Shown one piece after another: positions 61,591-64,000 of a stretch of DNA of 64,000 bases. Position 1 is the stretch's first letter; the number at the start of each line of letters is the position of its first letter. The notes beneath the pieces were generated by a model that had not been told where the DNA came from, searched no databases, and was given only the letters and a program-made list of their open reading frames with translations. The stretch lies in the NCBI RefSeq assembly GCF_018413605.1, contig NZ_JAHCDN010000002.1:496001-560000 (forward strand), written 5' to 3'. The position numbers were made by a program, and so were the translations under genes. The DNA comes from Variovorax sp. PCZ-1. Its GTDB lineage: Bacteria; Pseudomonadota; Gammaproteobacteria; Burkholderiales; Burkholderiaceae_C.

Positions 61591-61620
61591 ATTGCTGTCA
61601 TTGTAGTCAATGACAGCAAT
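61591..61620. promoter_or_regulatory. Operator palindrome of the toxin-antitoxin operon
   Basis: ATTGCTGTCATTG and its reverse complement CAATGACAGCAAT are separated by TAGT: perfect 13-bp arms. It lies 18 bases upstream of the antitoxin start and is probably its autoregulatory site. Confidence 0.8.
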
Positions 61621-61817
61621 GAAGTCAAATTGAATTCTTTATGTCACTTCTTGCGAGCAAAACCAGGGTTCAGCTTTTTGAAGGGAAATTGAATACAGAA
61701 GAGATGTTTAGCCACCTAGAATGCAGCTATGCACCCCATTTCCAGCCGCGCCGCACCCAAGCAAGAAAAAGACTCTGCGCCGCCGCATGCCCCGGTTTTT
61801 AACTTAGGAGCTTCCCC

Positions 61818-64000
61818 ATGTCCCAACTCTTTGCTGCGACCGCACTGGTCGTACCGTTTGAGAACCTGAGAAACAGCGATGTCGAGTCAGTAGGCGGTAA
61901 AAACGCTTCTCTTGGCGAGATGATTTCGCAATTGCCCACGGGTGTGAAAGTGCCCACGGGTTTTGCCACCACGGCGCATGCCTTCCGCGAGTTTTTAAAG
62001 CACGGCGGGCTGGACAAGAAGATTAATGACAAGCTGGCCGCGCTGGACACTGAAGACGTGAGGGCGTTGGCGCAGGTTGGTGCGGAGATTCGCGCTTTGG
62101 TCGAGGCGCAGCCTTTCCCGGCGGATTTGGAAAAAGCGATTCGTGAGGCTTATGCGACGCTTTCTGGCGGTTCCACCACAGCGAGCTTTGCAGTGCGCTC
62201 ATCAGCCACAGCAGAAGATTTGCCGGATGCTTCGTTTGCTGGCCAGCAAGAATCCTTCCTCAATGTGATGGGCATTGAAGAAGTGCTGCACAAGATGAAA
62301 GAGGTGTTTGCCAGCCTCTACAACGACCGTGCGATTTCTTATCGCGTGCACAAGGGCTTTGCGCATGCGGATGTGGCTTTAAGTGCAGGCGTGCAGCGTA
62401 TGGTGCGCTCGGATCTGGGCGCAGCGGGTGTGATGTTCACGATTGATACCGAGAGCGGCTTTGATCAGGTGGTGTTCATTACCGCCAGCTATGGTTTGGG
62501 TGAGACGGTGGTGCAGGGCGCGGTGAATCCCGATGAGTTTTATGTGCACAAGCCGATGCTGGCTGCCGGCAAGCGCGCGGTGATTCGCCGTAACTTGGGC
62601 TCGAAGCTTTCGCAGATGGTGTTTGCATCAAGCGAAGAGAAGAAGGCGAGCGGCAAACTGGTGAAAACGATTGATGTGCCCACCGAGCAGCGCAACCGCT
62701 ATTGCTTGAGCGACGCTGATGTGGAGCAGCTCGCCAAATACGCCGTGATCATCGAGCAGCACTATGGCCGCCCGATGGATATTGAATGGGGCAAAGACGG
62801 CAACGATGGTCAGCTTTATATTTTGCAAGCGCGGCCTGAGACGGTCAAAAGCCAGCAGCAGGGCAAAGTCGAGCAGCGCTACAAGCTGAAATCTCGCGGC
62901 GCAGTGCTCTCTGAAGGCCGCGCGATTGGCCAGAAGATTGGTACAGGCCCTGTGCGCCTCGTGCATTCAATTGCCGAGATGGACAAAGTGCAGCCCGGCG
63001 ATGTGCTAGTGACTGACATGACCGATCCGAACTGGGAGCCGGTGATGAAGCGCGCTTCCGCGATCGTGACGAACCGTGGCGGGCGCACTTGCCACGCCGC
63101 CATCATCGCCCGCGAGCTGGGCATCCCAGCGGTGGTGGGTTGCGGTGATGCCACCGAGCATTTGAAAGAAGGCACGCTCGTGACCGTGAGCTGCGCAGAG
63201 GGCGACACAGGCTTTATTTACGACGGCTTGCTCGACACCGAAATCACCGAAGTGCAGCGCGGCACCATGCCCGAAATCAAGACGAAGATCATGATGAACG
63301 TGGGCAATCCGCAACTCGCTTTTGATTTCGCGCAAATGCCCAACCAAGGCGTGGGCTTGGCGCGCTTGGAATTCATCATCAATAACAACATCGGCGTCCA
63401 CCCCAAAGCCATCTTGGATTACCCCGCTGTGGATGCTGATTTGAAGAAAGCCGTAGAGAGCGTGGCGCGCGGCCATGCTTCGCCGCGAGCTTTTTACGTG
63501 GACAAAGTTGCTGAAGGCATCGCCACGATTGCAGCGGCCTTCTGGCCCAAGCCCGTGATCGTGCGCCTCTCGGATTTCAAGAGCAATGAATACCGCAAGC
63601 TGATTGGCGGCTCGCGCTACGAGCCCGAAGAAGAAAACCCGATGCTCGGCTTCCGTGGCGCAGCGCGTTATATCAGCGCAGAGTTTGGCGAAGCCTTTGC
63701 GATGGAATGCGAAGCCTTGCGCCGCGTGCGCAATGACATGGGCTTGACCAACGTAGAAATCATGGTGCCCTTCGTGCGGACTTTAGGCCAAGCGAAGGCG
63801 GTGAATGAGTTGCTGGCTAAGCAGGGTTTGGCAAAAGGCAAAGACGGCTTGCGACACATCATGATGTGCGAAGTGCCAAGCAATGCCATCCTCGCCACGC
63901 AATTCTTAGAGTATTTCGACGGCTTCTCCATCGGCTCCAACGATCTCACGCAGCTCACCCTCGGCCTAGACCGAGACAGCGGCTTGGAACTCCTCGCCAA
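61818..64000 (+). CDS. ppsA: Phosphoenolpyruvate synthase (3' partial)
   Basis: The visible 727 residues of a roughly 795-residue enzyme convert pyruvate, ATP and water to PEP, AMP and phosphate for gluconeogenesis. The ATP-grasp part shows [12 protein letters not shown] and [20 protein letters not shown], the phosphohistidine domain [19 protein letters not shown] with the catalytic His, and the PEP-binding barrel IMVPFVRTL and [16 protein letters not shown] lies 10 bases before the ATG. The gene runs off the window. It would be controlled by ppsR upstream. Confidence 0.96.
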   Translation, partial: MSQLFAATALVVPFENLRNSDVESVGGKNASLGEMISQLPTGVKVPTGFATTAHAFREFLKHGGLDKKINDKLAALDTEDVRALAQVGAEIRALVEAQPFPADLEKAIREAYATLSGGSTTASFAVRSSATAEDLPDASFAGQQESFLNVMGIEEVLHKMKEVFASLYNDRAISYRVHKGFAHADVALSAGVQRMVRSDLGAAGVMFTIDTESGFDQVVFITASYGLGETVVQGAVNPDEFYVHKPMLAAGKRAVIRRNLGSKLSQMVFASSEEKKASGKLVKTIDVPTEQRNRYCLSDADVEQLAKYAVIIEQHYGRPMDIEWGKDGNDGQLYILQARPETVKSQQQGKVEQRYKLKSRGAVLSEGRAIGQKIGTGPVRLVHSIAEMDKVQPGDVLVTDMTDPNWEPVMKRASAIVTNRGGRTCHAAIIARELGIPAVVGCGDATEHLKEGTLVTVSCAEGDTGFIYDGLLDTEITEVQRGTMPEIKTKIMMNVGNPQLAFDFAQMPNQGVGLARLEFIINNNIGVHPKAILDYPAVDADLKKAVESVARGHASPRAFYVDKVAEGIATIAAAFWPKPVIVRLSDFKSNEYRKLIGGSRYEPEEENPMLGFRGAARYISAEFGEAFAMECEALRRVRNDMGLTNVEIMVPFVRTLGQAKAVNELLAKQGLAKGKDGLRHIMMCEVPSNAILATQFLEYFDGFSIGSNDLTQLTLGLDRDSGLELLA

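Noticed and set aside
1-64000. CRISPR array, transposase, integrase or phage genes
   Set aside because: No regularly spaced direct repeats of CRISPR type and no transposase or integrase motifs were seen on either strand.
1-64000. tRNA or rRNA genes
   Set aside because: No T-loop/anticodon layout or rRNA conserved block was recognised; only the SRP RNA could be supported.

Overview
The window looks like a chromosome segment of a Burkholderiales beta-proteobacterium, most likely from the Comamonadaceae or a close relative. The evidence is the gene set and order (sucA-sucB-lpdA-zapE, rpmB-rpmG, an AddAB-like repair pair, trmJ-cysE, a ppsR/ppsA neighbourhood) and a short dispersed repeat that resembles, from memory, the 40-50 bp repeats of Comamonadaceae. 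GC content is moderate. I found no tRNA, rRNA, CRISPR array, transposase or phage genes. The genus is not resolved.

Layout. 1-5351: an AddB-like nuclease (5' truncated by the window edge) and an AddA-like helicase-nuclease with overlapping start and stop codons. 5354-11344: a curli-like locus with a divergent LuxR-type regulator, a secreted protein of three 39-residue Asn/Gln-rich repeats, a small secreted protein, a CsgG-like outer-membrane lipoprotein fused to peptidoglycan-binding and DUF4384-like domains, and a Sel1-repeat protein. 11345-15716: SRP RNA, a GNAT acetyltransferase, ribosomal proteins L33 and L28, small enzymes, and a MarR/GbsR regulator whose probable operators lie upstream of itself and of a membrane protein. 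15985-24286: the 2-oxoglutarate dehydrogenase genes with an unrelated lipoprotein between sucB and lpdA, then zapE. 24289-28853: a six-gene minus-strand operon with a ferritin-like protein, a cytochrome c and two consecutive ECF sigma/anti-sigma pairs, divergent from a plastocyanin-like protein. 29073-46554: mostly housekeeping and single genes (queF, yaaA, rho, trmJ, cysE, mog, darP, a ZIP transporter, a PstS-like protein). 46703-55631: a polyol ABC transporter and catabolic operon. 56076-64000: a DUF4832-like lipoprotein, sseA, an EamA transporter, ppsR, an orphan membrane protein, a toxin-antitoxin pair and the start of ppsA.

The best candidate for an undescribed system is the 5.4-11.3 kb locus. 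It has the logic of curli or holdfast-anchor secretion (regulator, repeat subunit, CsgG-like pore), but the subunit does not match curli repeats and the pore carries extra cell-wall domains. Amyloid formation is an inference.

Two repeat families also stand out. About 15 copies of a roughly 45-bp element (GCTATT-spacer-AATAGC, then CGCGCAG, then GCCGGC) are scattered in both orientations. Several lie in frame inside genes, where they encode internal insertions, parts of signal peptides, a start codon or a stop codon. Three copies of a roughly 180-bp repeat carry a long stem in which two base pairs change in a compensatory way between copies, suggesting a selected RNA or DNA structure.
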